Made by a program: the position numbers and the translations under genes
Shown here: positions 26,205 to 34,111 of the stretch, piece by piece
How the letters are laid out: every line of letters begins with the position of its first letter
Numbering within the stretch: position 1 is the first letter of the stretch
The notes under the pieces: generated by a model
Databases searched by the model: none
Told to the model about the DNA's origin: nothing
The model's input: only the letters and a program-made list of their open reading frames with translations
DNA from: VRUE01 sp963737575
GTDB taxonomy: Bacteria; Actinomycetota; Thermoleophilia; Solirubrobacterales; 70-9
Assembly: GCA_963737575.1 (NCBI GenBank)
Contig: CAVTTJ010000005.1
Location: forward strand, 434,001 to 498,000
Reading direction: 5' to 3'
DNA length: 64,000 bases

Positions 26205-26927
26205 GTGGAGCCGGCGCCCGCGATCGACGTCGATGGCCTCCGCGTCAGCCGCGGCGGCAGGCAGGTCCTCCACGACCTCTCGTTCGCGGTTCCGCCGGGC
26301 CGGATCACCGGCCTGCTCGGCCCGAGCGGGTGCGGAAAGACGACTCTGATGCGCTCGATCGTCGGGGTCCAGATCGTCGAGGCCGGTGGGGTGGCGGTGC
26401 TGGGAAGGCCGGCCGGGGCGCCCGATCTGCGGCCCCGGGTCGCCTACGTGACGCAGGAGCCATCGGTCTACGGCGACCTCAGCGTGCGGGAGAACCTGCG
26501 GTTCTTCTGCCGGGTGCTCGGCGTCGACCTCGCTCGGATCGGCGAGGTGATCGCGACCGTCGACCTCTCGGCCGACGCCGGCAGCGTCGTCTCGCGACTC
26601 TCGGGCGGCCAGCAGGCGCGTGCCTCGCTGGCGACGGCGCTGCTCGGCGACCCCAAGGTCCTGGTGCTCGACGAGCCGACCGTCGGCCTCGACCCCGTGC
26701 TGCGCCGCGACCTCTGGTCCATGTTCAGGGGGCTGGCGGAAGCCGGAGCGACGCTGCTCGTCTCGAGCCACGTGATGGAGGAGGCGGAGCACTGCGACGA
26801 GTTGCTGCTGATGCGGGACGGCCGACTGCTCGCCGTCGAGAGCCCCGAGGGCCTGCGGCGCCGGACCGGTGAGCGGCAGCTCGATGCCGCATTTCTGGCG
26901 CTGATCGAGACGGGGGCAGAAGCGTGA
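26205..26927 (+). CDS. ABC transporter ATP-binding protein (DrrA/ABC-2 type)
   Basis: The 240-residue ATPase of an exporter. Walker A GPSGCGKTTLMRS (around residue 45), Q-loop YVTQEPSVYGDLSV, signature LSGGQQARASLA, Walker B VLVLDEPTVGLDPV and the switch His in SSHVMEEAEHCD are all intact. Start GTG 26205. It overlaps the permease gene by four bases (GTGA). The pair resembles drug or lipid exporters of the ABC-2 class. Confidence 0.92.
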   Translation: MEPAPAIDVDGLRVSRGGRQVLHDLSFAVPPGRITGLLGPSGCGKTTLMRSIVGVQIVEAGGVAVLGRPAGAPDLRPRVAYVTQEPSVYGDLSVRENLRFFCRVLGVDLARIGEVIATVDLSADAGSVVSRLSGGQQARASLATALLGDPKVLVLDEPTVGLDPVLRRDLWSMFRGLAEAGATLLVSSHVMEEAEHCDELLLMRDGRLLAVESPEGLRRRTGERQLDAAFLALIETGAEA

Positions 26928-27664
26928 TCAATCCGCGGGCGACGGGGGCGGTCGCGATCCGAGTCCTGACGCAGCTCAGGCGCGACCCCCGAACGGTGGT
27001 CCTGATGCTCGGCGTCTCGCCCTTCCTGCTGACGCTTCTGCGCGGCGCCTTCGACCAGAACATCGCCGCCTTTCAGCAGGTCGGAGGCCCGCTGGTCGGT
27101 CTCTTTCCCTTCAGCACAATGTTCGTCGTCACCTCGATCACGATGCTGCGCGAGCGGACCACGGGAACCCTGGAGCGGCTGATGACACTGCCCCTGGCAA
27201 AGCTGGATGTCCTGCTCGGCTACGCGGCGGCGTTCGCGTTGCTCGGCACGCTGCAGGCGTTGATCGCCGCGCTCGTCGCCTTCGGCCCACTCGGGCTGGA
27301 AGTCGAGGGCTCGACGCTCGCGGTCGTGGCCCTTGCGGTCGGCAATGCCCTGCTCGGCATGTCGCTGGGGCTCTTCGTCAGCGCCTTCGCCCGCACCGAG
27401 TTCCAGGCGGTCCAGTTCATGCCCGCGATCGTCTTTCCGCAGCTTCTCCTCTGCGGGCTGTTCGTGGCGCGCGACGAGATGATCGGAGTGCTGCAGATCG
27501 TCGCCTACACGATGCCCCTGACGTACGCCTTCGAGGCCCTGCACGATGTGACGGCGTCAGGCTCGCTCGGTCCACGCGGCGCGCTGGACGTTTCGGTCAT
27601 CGCCGGCGCGACGGTGCTGTTCATCGCGCTGGGGGCCGCGACCCTGCGGCGCCGAACGCCCTAA
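26924..27664 (+). CDS. ABC-2 type transporter permease
   Basis: A 246-residue membrane partner of the preceding ATPase, with six predicted transmembrane segments (first at about 25-42, last at 218-238). The motif TMLRERTTGTLERLMTLPL is the coupling-helix signature of ABC-2 permeases, and the re-entrant MPAIVFPQLLLCGLFV region is typical. Start GTG 26924. It converges on, and overlaps by four bases, the acetoacetyl-CoA synthetase gene. The exported compound cannot be predicted. Confidence 0.9.
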   Translation: MINPRATGAVAIRVLTQLRRDPRTVVLMLGVSPFLLTLLRGAFDQNIAAFQQVGGPLVGLFPFSTMFVVTSITMLRERTTGTLERLMTLPLAKLDVLLGYAAAFALLGTLQALIAALVAFGPLGLEVEGSTLAVVALAVGNALLGMSLGLFVSAFARTEFQAVQFMPAIVFPQLLLCGLFVARDEMIGVLQIVAYTMPLTYAFEALHDVTASGSLGPRGALDVSVIAGATVLFIALGAATLRRRTP

Positions 27665-29652
27665 CCCCCGGTGGTCGTTCCGATTCGCCGGCCAAGCTCG
27701 ACGAACCAGTCGAGCGAGGATGGGTTGGCGAGCGAGTCGCGGCTGGCGGCGCTCTCCGGGGGCGTCCCCATCAGGATCCGCTTGACGGGAACCTCGAGCA
27801 CCTTGTTGCTGAGGGTGCGCGGCACCTCTGGGATCGCGAACACCTCATCGGGGACATGGCGGGGGGAGCAGCGCTCGCGGATCCGGCGTGCGATCTCGGC
27901 CCGCAGCTCCTCGTCGAGCTCCGCGCCCTCGCGGAGGACCACGAATAGCGGCATCCAGCCATCGGTGCCGGGGCGCGGGACGTCGACGACGAGCGCGTCG
28001 AGCACCTCGTCGACGCTGAGGACGGCGCGGTAGATCTCGCTCGTCCCCATCCTGATCCCGGCGCGGTTGATCGTCGAGTCCGAGCGGCCGTAGATGATCG
28101 CGGTGCCGCGCGAGGTGATCTCGATCCAGTCGCCATGCCGCCAGACCCCCGGGTACTGCTCGAAGTAGCTGGCGCGGTAGCGGCTGCCGTCGGGGTCGCC
28201 CCAGAAGAAGACAGGCATCGAGGGCATCGGCTTGGTGACGACCAGCTCGCCGACCTCGTCGATCACCGAGTTGCCGTCCTCGTCCCAGGCCTCGACCGCG
28301 GCGCCGAGGGCGCGGGCCTGAAGCTCGCCGCGATAGACCGGGAGCAGGGGGGTGCCGCCGACGAACGCGGTGCAGAGGTCGGTGCCGCCGCTGGTCGAGA
28401 ACAGCCAGGTGTCGGACCCGAGCTGCTCGTAGACCCAGTCGAAACCCTCCGGCGAGAGCGGGGAGCCGGTCGAGCCGACCGCCTTCAGGCGGCTGAGGTC
28501 GCGGCCCTCGCCGGGGACGACGCCGTCCTTCATGCAGGCGGCGATGTAGGCGGCGCTGGTGCCGAACATCGTGATCCCGGCCCGCTCAGCCAGGTCCCAG
28601 AGGATTCCCATGCCGGGGTGGCCGGGGTTGCCGTCGTAGAGGACGATCGCCGCCCGGGTGAGGAGCCCCGAGACGATGAAGTTCCACATCATCCAGCCGG
28701 TGGTCGTGAACCAGAAGAGCCGGTCGCCGGGGTGGGCGTCGACGTGGAGGTGGAGCTTCTTCAGGTGCTCGAGCAGGATCCCGCCCTGGCCCTGGACGAT
28801 CGCCTTCGGCAGCCCGGTCGTGCCCGAGGAGTAGAGGACCCAGAGGGGGTGATCGAATGGGACCCGCTCAAAGGCGAGCTCGGCCCCCTCGCCGGTGGTG
28901 ACGAGCTCGGGCCAGGTCATCGCCGCCTCGAGGCTGCCGAGGTCGGCCTCGGGGTCGAGGTAGGGGAGGACGACGGTGCGCTCGAGGCTCGGCATCGCTG
29001 CCCGCAGCTCGGCGACGACGTCGCGGCGGTCGAAGTCGCGGCCGCCGTAGCGGTAGCCGTCGACCGCGAAGAGGACCTTCGGCTCGATCTGGGCGAAGCG
29101 ATCGATGACGCTGGCGGGGCCGAAGTCGGGCGAGCAGCTAGACCAGGTCGCGCCGATGCCGGCGGTGGCGAGGAAGGCGACGATCGCCTCGGGGATGTTG
29201 GGCATGTAGGCGACGACCCGGTCGCCGCGCTCGACTCCGAGCCCACGCAGCCCGGCGGCGACGGAGGCCACCTGGGCGCGGAGCTCGCCCCAGCTCAGCT
29301 CGCCGAGGTCTCGCAGCTCGGAGGCGTGGAGGATCGCCGTCTCGGCGTCGTCCTTGCCGGCGAAGAGGTGCTCGGCGTAGTTGAGGCTGGTGCCCGGGAA
29401 CCACTCGGCGCCCGGCATCTCGCTGCTGCCCAGAGCGGGCGTGGGGTCGCCGTCGGCCTCGACGTCGAAGAACTGCCATATCGCCGACCAGAAGCCCTCG
29501 AGGTCCTCGACGGACCAGCGCCATAGCTCCTCGTAGCCGTCGATCTCCAGGTCCCGCTCGAGCCGCAGCCACCCGATGAATTCGGTCATCCGGGCCCGCT
29601 CGCGAAGGGCCGCCGGGGGATCCCAGAGCTTCTCGGGCTGGGCTGTGCTCAC
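27661..29652 (-). CDS. aacS: Acetoacetyl-CoA synthetase
   Basis: An ATP-dependent ligase activating acetoacetate. 663 residues of the ANL superfamily: VLYSSGTTGLPKAIVQGQGG (P-loop, about residue 271), FGTSAAYIAACMKDG, STGSPLSPEGFDWVYEQLG, SGGTDLCTAFVGG and YGRSDSTINRAGIRMGTSEI. The C-terminal lysine is in RTLSNKVLEVPVKRIL. WFPGTSLNYAEHLFAG near residue 90 is specific to acetoacetyl-CoA synthetases. Start GTG 29652 overlaps the stop of the upstream hydrolase gene (GTGA). It may recover the acetoacetate made by the HMG-CoA lyase at 23.3 kb. Confidence 0.92.
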   Translation of the reverse strand: MSTAQPEKLWDPPAALRERARMTEFIGWLRLERDLEIDGYEELWRWSVEDLEGFWSAIWQFFDVEADGDPTPALGSSEMPGAEWFPGTSLNYAEHLFAGKDDAETAILHASELRDLGELSWGELRAQVASVAAGLRGLGVERGDRVVAYMPNIPEAIVAFLATAGIGATWSSCSPDFGPASVIDRFAQIEPKVLFAVDGYRYGGRDFDRRDVVAELRAAMPSLERTVVLPYLDPEADLGSLEAAMTWPELVTTGEGAELAFERVPFDHPLWVLYSSGTTGLPKAIVQGQGGILLEHLKKLHLHVDAHPGDRLFWFTTTGWMMWNFIVSGLLTRAAIVLYDGNPGHPGMGILWDLAERAGITMFGTSAAYIAACMKDGVVPGEGRDLSRLKAVGSTGSPLSPEGFDWVYEQLGSDTWLFSTSGGTDLCTAFVGGTPLLPVYRGELQARALGAAVEAWDEDGNSVIDEVGELVVTKPMPSMPVFFWGDPDGSRYRASYFEQYPGVWRHGDWIEITSRGTAIIYGRSDSTINRAGIRMGTSEIYRAVLSVDEVLDALVVDVPRPGTDGWMPLFVVLREGAELDEELRAEIARRIRERCSPRHVPDEVFAIPEVPRTLSNKVLEVPVKRILMGTPPESAASRDSLANPSSLDWFVELGRRIGTTTGG

Positions 29653-30487
29653 CGGACCGCGGCCGGGTCGGCGCCGCGCGCCTGTTCGCGGTCGAGCTCG
29701 AACGGGTCGTGGGAGCAGATCATCCGCACCCGGTCGCCCTCCGCAGCCGCCAGCTCGCGGAGACGCTCGCCGTTTTCCCGACGGGCCCCGTTGTCGACCG
29801 CGGTGATCGTCTCGAACGCCCTCAGCATCGGCGGGCAGGACGGCGAGCTCTCGACCTCGCCGTGGTGGAAGTAGGCGTCGCCGGCGTGCAGCAGCCACCG
29901 TCGCCTTCGTCGATCGCGACCCCGGTGTGGCCACTGGTGTGGCCCGGCAGGGGGATGAGGAGGACCTCGGCACCGAGGCCGGGGAGGATGCGGACGCTGT
30001 CGAACCCGTTCCACTCGTCGCCTTCGACGGTGTGCTCGATCCACTTCGGGTCGTGGCTCCAGTGAGGGGCGAGGTAGCGGAGCCGTTCGCGCCTGCCGGG
30101 GTTGAGCGCGGCGCTCAGCTCGGGCTCGAAGACGTGGACCTCCGCATCGGGAAAGTCGGGCAGGCCGCCGGAATGGTCGGGGTCGAGGTGGGTGATCACG
30201 ATCTGGCGGACGTCGCCGGCGGAGAAGCCGAGCGCTTCGACCCGCGCCAACGCCGTTTCGTCGAGACGCGGCCTGGCGCCGGTCAGCTTTGCCGCCGCCC
30301 CGAGCTGCCTCGGGTTGCGGGCGTCCTCGGTCCCGTAGCCGGTGTCGAGCAGGACGAGCCCGTCGCCCGCCTCGATCAGAAGGCAGTGGCAGACCATCCG
30401 CGCCGGCTCGAAGAACCCGCCCTCTCCGTTCAGCAGCCGGGCCCCTCTCGGGCACGAGGTGCCGCAGTTGACGTGGTGGATCTTCAT
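29649..30487 (-). pseudogene. Metallo-beta-lactamase-fold hydrolase, frameshifted
   Basis: From ATG 30487: HHVNCGTSCPRGARLLNG, VLLDTGYGTED, then the zinc site THLDPDHSGGLPDFPDAEVH and PLPGHTSGHTGVAIDEGD. After this the frame must shift by one base near 29895. In the other frame WLLHAGDAYFHHGEVE, AVDNGARRENGERLRELA and MICSHDPFELD complete the domain, including the last zinc Asp and His. Losing a single G in the GACGG-TGG stretch explains it. The rejoined protein is about 279 residues and resembles lactonase-like MBL hydrolases. Its stop overlaps the aacS start. Confidence 0.72.
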
Positions 30488-30527
30488 GCCCGGGCCGAGT
30501 CTAGTTCGGCCTTTATGGTTGGGCGGC

Positions 30528-30611
30528 GCCGGAGTGGCGGAACTGGGATACGCAATTGATTCAAAATCAATCGCCCGAAAGGGATTGTGGGTTCGAATCC
30601 CACCTCCGGCA
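30528..30611 (+). tRNA. tRNA-Leu(CAA)
   Basis: Class II tRNA of 84 nt without encoded CCA. The acceptor arms GCCGGAG and CTCCGGC pair perfectly. The anticodon stem ATTGA/TCAAT closes the loop TTCAAAA with anticodon CAA. The long variable arm and the T-arm with GGTTCGAATCC are present. Confidence 0.95.
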
Positions 30612-30637
30612 TCTGCCCTTCGGCGCGCCGTAGCGAC

Positions 30638-31171
30638 TCAGGCGGGCTGCGGGGTGCCGCCGTTCTCGGGCGGAGCGCCGGCGCCGTAGTCTTCGCCCGA
30701 GCCCATCGGGCGCTCCTCCTCGACGTGCCAGTCCTGGCTGAAGCCGAAGGAGCAGGCCACGATCAGAAGGATCTGGAGCAGGAGCAGGATGATCACCAGG
30801 AGGCCGATCAACGGGGTCGGGAGGAGGGCGTCCTGGAAACCGGCCTTGTCGCGGGCGAACCAGCTGTCGGCGCCGACCGCGCAGAAGATGGCGAGGATCA
30901 TCGAGAGGGCGGCGGTCACGGGCAGCACGCCGCGGCTCCACTGCAGGGCCCGGATCCCGAAGAGGGTGTAGAGAGCGGCGTAGATCAGGCAGACGACGCC
31001 CATCCCCCCACCTCCGAGTAGGACCGACCATCCGGTGATCGCGATCAGGGCGGCGAGGGCCGCGGTGGCCAGCATCAGGAACGCGACGATGTATTTGGTC
31101 GTCACGACCTCCGATTTTTCCCTGTTGGGGTGCCAGAGTTCATACCCCGGCCTCGCCTCTCCGATTCCCAC
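30638..31171 (-). CDS. Four-helix membrane protein of unknown function
   Basis: About 177 residues with four hydrophobic segments: KYIVAFLMLATAALAALIAI, VLLGGGGMGVVCLIYAALYT, VLPVTAALSMILAIFCAV and TPLIGLLVIILLLLQILLIV. A soluble C-terminal tail rich in Gly/Pro/Glu follows. Read from GTG 31171; GTG 31105 just before the first helix is an alternative. No family motif is recognised. It lies between two tRNA-Leu genes. Confidence 0.6.
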   Translation of the reverse strand: MGIGEARPGYELWHPNREKSEVVTTKYIVAFLMLATAALAALIAITGWSVLLGGGGMGVVCLIYAALYTLFGIRALQWSRGVLPVTAALSMILAIFCAVGADSWFARDKAGFQDALLPTPLIGLLVIILLLLQILLIVACSFGFSQDWHVEEERPMGSGEDYGAGAPPENGGTPQPA

Positions 31172-31242
31172 GGGTCGATCATAGAATCTGAGAGCGACAG
31201 CGCGGCATTGCCCGCGCGTTAAGCGCCGTCAAGTAGCGCCCT

Positions 31243-31328
31243 GCGGGCGTGGCGGAATTGGAATACGCGCCAGGTTTAGGTCCTGGTGAGCCGTAAGGCT
31301 CGTGGGGGTTCAAGTCCCTCCGCCCGCA
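31243..31328 (+). tRNA. tRNA-Leu(UAG)
   Basis: Class II tRNA of 86 nt. The acceptor arms GCGGGCG and CGCCCGC pair perfectly. The anticodon stem CCAGG/CCTGG closes the loop TTTAGGT with anticodon TAG. The variable arm TGAGCCGTAAGGCTCGT and a normal T-arm are present. Confidence 0.95.
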
Positions 31329-31393
31329 TTTTGAGGAGGCAATTCGGCCAGGGCTCGCCCGGCGTAGGGTGGAGCGGTTAGGGTCTCACGGAG

Positions 31394-32335
31394 ATGTTCT
31401 CTCGTCTCGTCCGTCTCGTTGGGGGGATCGCCGCCGTGGTCGTGGTCGCGTGGGCTGCCGCCGCATTCGCGAGCTCACCTGCCACCGTGCGTCCCAGCGC
31501 CAAGGTGACGTCGGCGAAGGTGACGGGGAGCACCGTCCACTTCGTCGTCGAGGTGACGTTCGCGCCCCCGGCTGACTCGGCCGCGGCGAAAGCGTGCAAG
31601 GGCAAGGTCGAGGTGTCCAAAGCGGCCAAAGCGGCATCAGAAGGCGCCGCACTGGACAGGGGTGCTGGCACCCCACGGCGAAAGTCTGCAGGGCCAAGGG
31701 TCTCAGGTCAGTTGCCGGCCGATCTGTTCAACGACAAGGTCCCGTTCACGATCTCCTTCGACGGCAACGGCGCGGTCGCGCCGTTCTCGAAGGGCGCGAG
31801 CCTGAAACTCAGCCCACCTGGTGGCTCCGGCCAGGTCAAAGGCCCTCCGACGCCGCCGTCTCCGCCGGCTCCGGCAGGCTCCGGAACGGGCGGGCCGAAC
31901 GGGGCCGTCGCCTACACCGCGGCCGACGGTGGATGGCATGCCGTCGCAGCCGGGATCTCCACCGACTTCATCGTCGAAGGCGGAGTCATCAAACAGCACT
32001 TCAGCTCGACCGGGAACATGATGCTGAAATGCGACACCTACGATGGCTCAGCGAAAGAAAACTTTCTCTTTGAGGGGTTCGACTATCGTCAGGATCTCGC
32101 CATCGACCCGAGTGGGAACTTCTCCGGCCACTACACCCACGAGTTCGAACAAGAATTCCCCGAAACGACCATTCATCTGATCCTGCCCCAGACGATTCAC
32201 GGCCATCTCGGGGCGACCACCGGCGAGGTGATCGTCGACGTGGCGGGCGCAAGTCTCTCGGCGACCGGGCCAGAAGGTCACGTGCAGAGCGGGTGCTCCG
32301 CCAGTGTCACGCTTGAAGCCTTCAAGCAGCCGTAG
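31394..32335 (+). CDS. Exported protein of unknown function
   Basis: A 313-residue protein with a signal peptide (residues 1-27: FSRLVRLVGG, then a hydrophobic core ending AFAS). A small beta-rich, Val/Lys-rich domain follows, then a Pro/Gly linker (PPTPPSPPAPAGSGTGG) and a C-terminal domain of about 130 residues with HFSSTGNMMLKCDTYDG and HGHLGATTGEVIVDVAGA. Cys positions 67, 211 and 300 could form a disulfide. The stretch around 31610-31720 looks compositionally disturbed and may contain compensating frameshifts. Glutamates in the C-terminal half are mainly GAA. Confidence 0.55.
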   Translation: MFSRLVRLVGGIAAVVVVAWAAAAFASSPATVRPSAKVTSAKVTGSTVHFVVEVTFAPPADSAAAKACKGKVEVSKAAKAASEGAALDRGAGTPRRKSAGPRVSGQLPADLFNDKVPFTISFDGNGAVAPFSKGASLKLSPPGGSGQVKGPPTPPSPPAPAGSGTGGPNGAVAYTAADGGWHAVAAGISTDFIVEGGVIKQHFSSTGNMMLKCDTYDGSAKENFLFEGFDYRQDLAIDPSGNFSGHYTHEFEQEFPETTIHLILPQTIHGHLGATTGEVIVDVAGASLSATGPEGHVQSGCSASVTLEAFKQP

Positions 32336-32352
32336 GCAGGACCGAGGCTGAG

Positions 32353-33174
32353 ATGGGTCCTTCCGATAGCGGCCCGCGGATGATCGAGCCCGCCGCGATC
32401 GCTGCGCTTCTTGGCGATCCTCAGACTCGGCTGGTCGAGGTCGACGTCAGCCCCGAGGCCTATCGGGCCGGCCACATTCCGGGCGCCGTCTTCTGGGATG
32501 CCTATGCCGATCTGCGCGGTGCGGATTATCTGCCGATCGATGACGACGGACTGCGGCGACTGCTGGAGCGGTCCGGGATCGGCCCGGACACGCCGCTCGT
32601 CTTCTACGGGTACGGGGCGGCGCTCGGGTTCTGGCTGATGAGCGCCCGCGGCCATCGCGATGTCCGGATGCTCGACGGGCCCCGCGAGCGCTGGGAGGAG
32701 TCCGGCGGCGAGTGGAGCCAGGAGGCGCCGGACGTGGCGGAGGCAATCTACGAGCTCCCGCCCGATGACCGAGCCGTGAGCGTCACACGGGAGGACGTCG
32801 AAGCGGCAATCGACGATCCCGGGACGATCCTCCTCGATGTGCGCTCGGAGCTCGAGTACGACGGCGAGCGGTTCTGGCCCTCCGGGGCGAGCGAGGGGGC
32901 GGGGCGCCCCGGGCACCTGCCTGGCGCGGTCAGCGTCCCGATCGACCTTCTCCGCACGCCCGACGGCGCCCTCAGAAGCGCGGCGGAGATCGGCGCTGCG
33001 CTCGACGAGAGGGGCGTCGAGCGCGACAAGAAGATCGTCATCTACTGCACCATTGGAAACCGGGCGAGCCTGGCGTGGGTCGGGATGACCCGGCTGCTCG
33101 AGTACCCCGACGTCTCGGTCTATTACCCCTCCTGGGTCGAGTGGGGGAAGGCGGTTGACACTCCGATCGAGTGA
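32353..33174 (+). CDS. Two-domain rhodanese-like sulfurtransferase
   Basis: Transfers sulfane sulfur from thiosulfate or 3-mercaptopyruvate to thiophilic acceptors. 273 residues. The N-terminal rhodanese domain has VEVDVSPEAYRAGHIPGAVF and no catalytic Cys. The C-terminal domain has LLDVRSELEYDG, GHLPGAVSVPIDLL and the active-site loop YCTIGNRASLAWV with Cys at about residue 232. The CTIGNRAS loop is closest to thiosulfate-type enzymes. Its last 52 bp overlap the 3' end of the convergent MerR gene. Confidence 0.88.
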   Translation: MGPSDSGPRMIEPAAIAALLGDPQTRLVEVDVSPEAYRAGHIPGAVFWDAYADLRGADYLPIDDDGLRRLLERSGIGPDTPLVFYGYGAALGFWLMSARGHRDVRMLDGPRERWEESGGEWSQEAPDVAEAIYELPPDDRAVSVTREDVEAAIDDPGTILLDVRSELEYDGERFWPSGASEGAGRPGHLPGAVSVPIDLLRTPDGALRSAAEIGAALDERGVERDKKIVIYCTIGNRASLAWVGMTRLLEYPDVSVYYPSWVEWGKAVDTPIE

Positions 33175-33596
33175 TCGCCCCTCGCGGCGATCTCCTCGAC
33201 CGGCCCGACCGCACCGATGAAGAGGGCGCAGCTCTCGAGCGAATCGCAGCCGCAGCCAGCGGCCGCCGTCAGCCAATCCCGCATCGCCTCGGCCCGCTCG
33301 ATCAGAGCCTCGACCTCGGGCAGCTTGCGGATGGAGAGCGCCTGAAGTTGTTGGTGAGCCGGCGCTCCCTCGTCGGTCGAGGTGAGCAGGGTGCGGATCT
33401 CCTCGAGCGAGAAGCCGGCCTGCTTGGCGACCTCGATGATCGCGAGTCGAGTGACTGTCCCAGGCGCGAACCGGCGCTGGCCGCCCACCCGCTCTGGGCG
33501 CGGCAGCAGCCCCTTGCGCTCGTAGAAGCGGATCGCGGAAATGCTGACACCTGCCCGCTCCGCGACCTCGCCGATCCTCAACTCTTCTTCTGCCAC
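33123..33596 (-). CDS. MerR-family transcriptional regulator with C-terminal cysteine cluster
   Basis: 157 residues. The N-terminal MerR winged helix is RIGEVAERAGVSISAIRFYE followed by RKGLLPRPERVGGQRRFAPG. A dimerisation helix and a C-terminal AAGCGCDSLESCALF follow; three of the four cysteines that hold the [2Fe-2S] cluster in SoxR are at equivalent spacing, the first being replaced by Ala. So it may sense a metal or redox state by a three-Cys site. It is divergent from the next gene across a dyad centred between -35 and -10-like boxes. Confidence 0.82.
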   Translation of the reverse strand: MAEEELRIGEVAERAGVSISAIRFYERKGLLPRPERVGGQRRFAPGTVTRLAIIEVAKQAGFSLEEIRTLLTSTDEGAPAHQQLQALSIRKLPEVEALIERAEAMRDWLTAAAGCGCDSLESCALFIGAVGPVEEIAARGDHSIGVSTAFPHSTQEG

Positions 33597-33606
33597 GAAT
33601 CGCCCC

Positions 33607-33637
33607 TTGACCTGAACCTCGGTTCAGGTTCCAGACT
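33607..33637 (+). promoter_or_regulatory. MerR-type promoter with 20-bp dyad operator
   Basis: TTGACC (33607-33612) and CAGACT (33632-33637) are separated by 19 bp, the long spacer typical of MerR-activated promoters. Between them lies the perfect inverted repeat ACCTGAACCTCGGTTCAGGT (33610-33629). It faces the plus-strand gene at 33666 and lies just upstream of the merR-like start, so both genes are probably controlled from it. Confidence 0.65.
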
Positions 33638-33665
33638 AGCGGCGAAGCCGACCCGGAGGACCACG

Positions 33666-34046
33666 ATGACCGACAACGAGCCGATTGCCTGCTCGCTCGA
33701 CGCTGCCGATCTCGAGACCCGGATGGCGGCCGTTCGAGACGCCGGCCGCGCCGACCTCATCTCCCATGAAGACGAAGGCGGCGAGCACCGCCTTCGGTTC
33801 AGGCCTGGGCAGGCCACATGGACGCAGCTCGAGGAGATCGTCCGCGCCGAGCGGGAGTGCTGCCCTTTTCTGAGCCTCGGACTCGAGGAGCGGGACGGCG
33901 AGATCGTCCTCTCGATCGAGGCGCCGGCGGGCGGCGAGGAGACCGCCGCCGGCCCTCGCGGCCGCGTTCGAGCACGGCGGCCTGAGCGGACCACCCAGCG
34001 GGCACCCGGACACCTATTGGAGTGGTGCAGTTCGGATATTGGGTAG
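33666..34046 (+). CDS. Small protein paired with the MerR regulator, possibly frameshifted
   Basis: From ATG 33666: CSLDAADLETRMAAVRDAGR, HRLRFRPGQATWTQLEEIVR and AERECCPFLSLGLEERDGEI, a pattern seen in uncharacterised proteins next to MerR-type genes; the vicinal CC may bind a thiophilic metal. The reading frame as given ends in an Arg-rich tail of 126 residues total. Moving by +1 near 33948 gives the more natural ALAAAFEHGGLSGPPSGHPD, so a one-base error is suspected. Probably activated from the dyad promoter at 33607. Confidence 0.6.
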   Translation: MTDNEPIACSLDAADLETRMAAVRDAGRADLISHEDEGGEHRLRFRPGQATWTQLEEIVRAERECCPFLSLGLEERDGEIVLSIEAPAGGEETAAGPRGRVRARRPERTTQRAPGHLLEWCSSDIG

Positions 34047-34111
34047 TCGAGGCCATTCTTCGGTCCATCCGTCGTTGCGATTGGGTGAATCTGATGTAGC
34101 GTCGGGCGACG

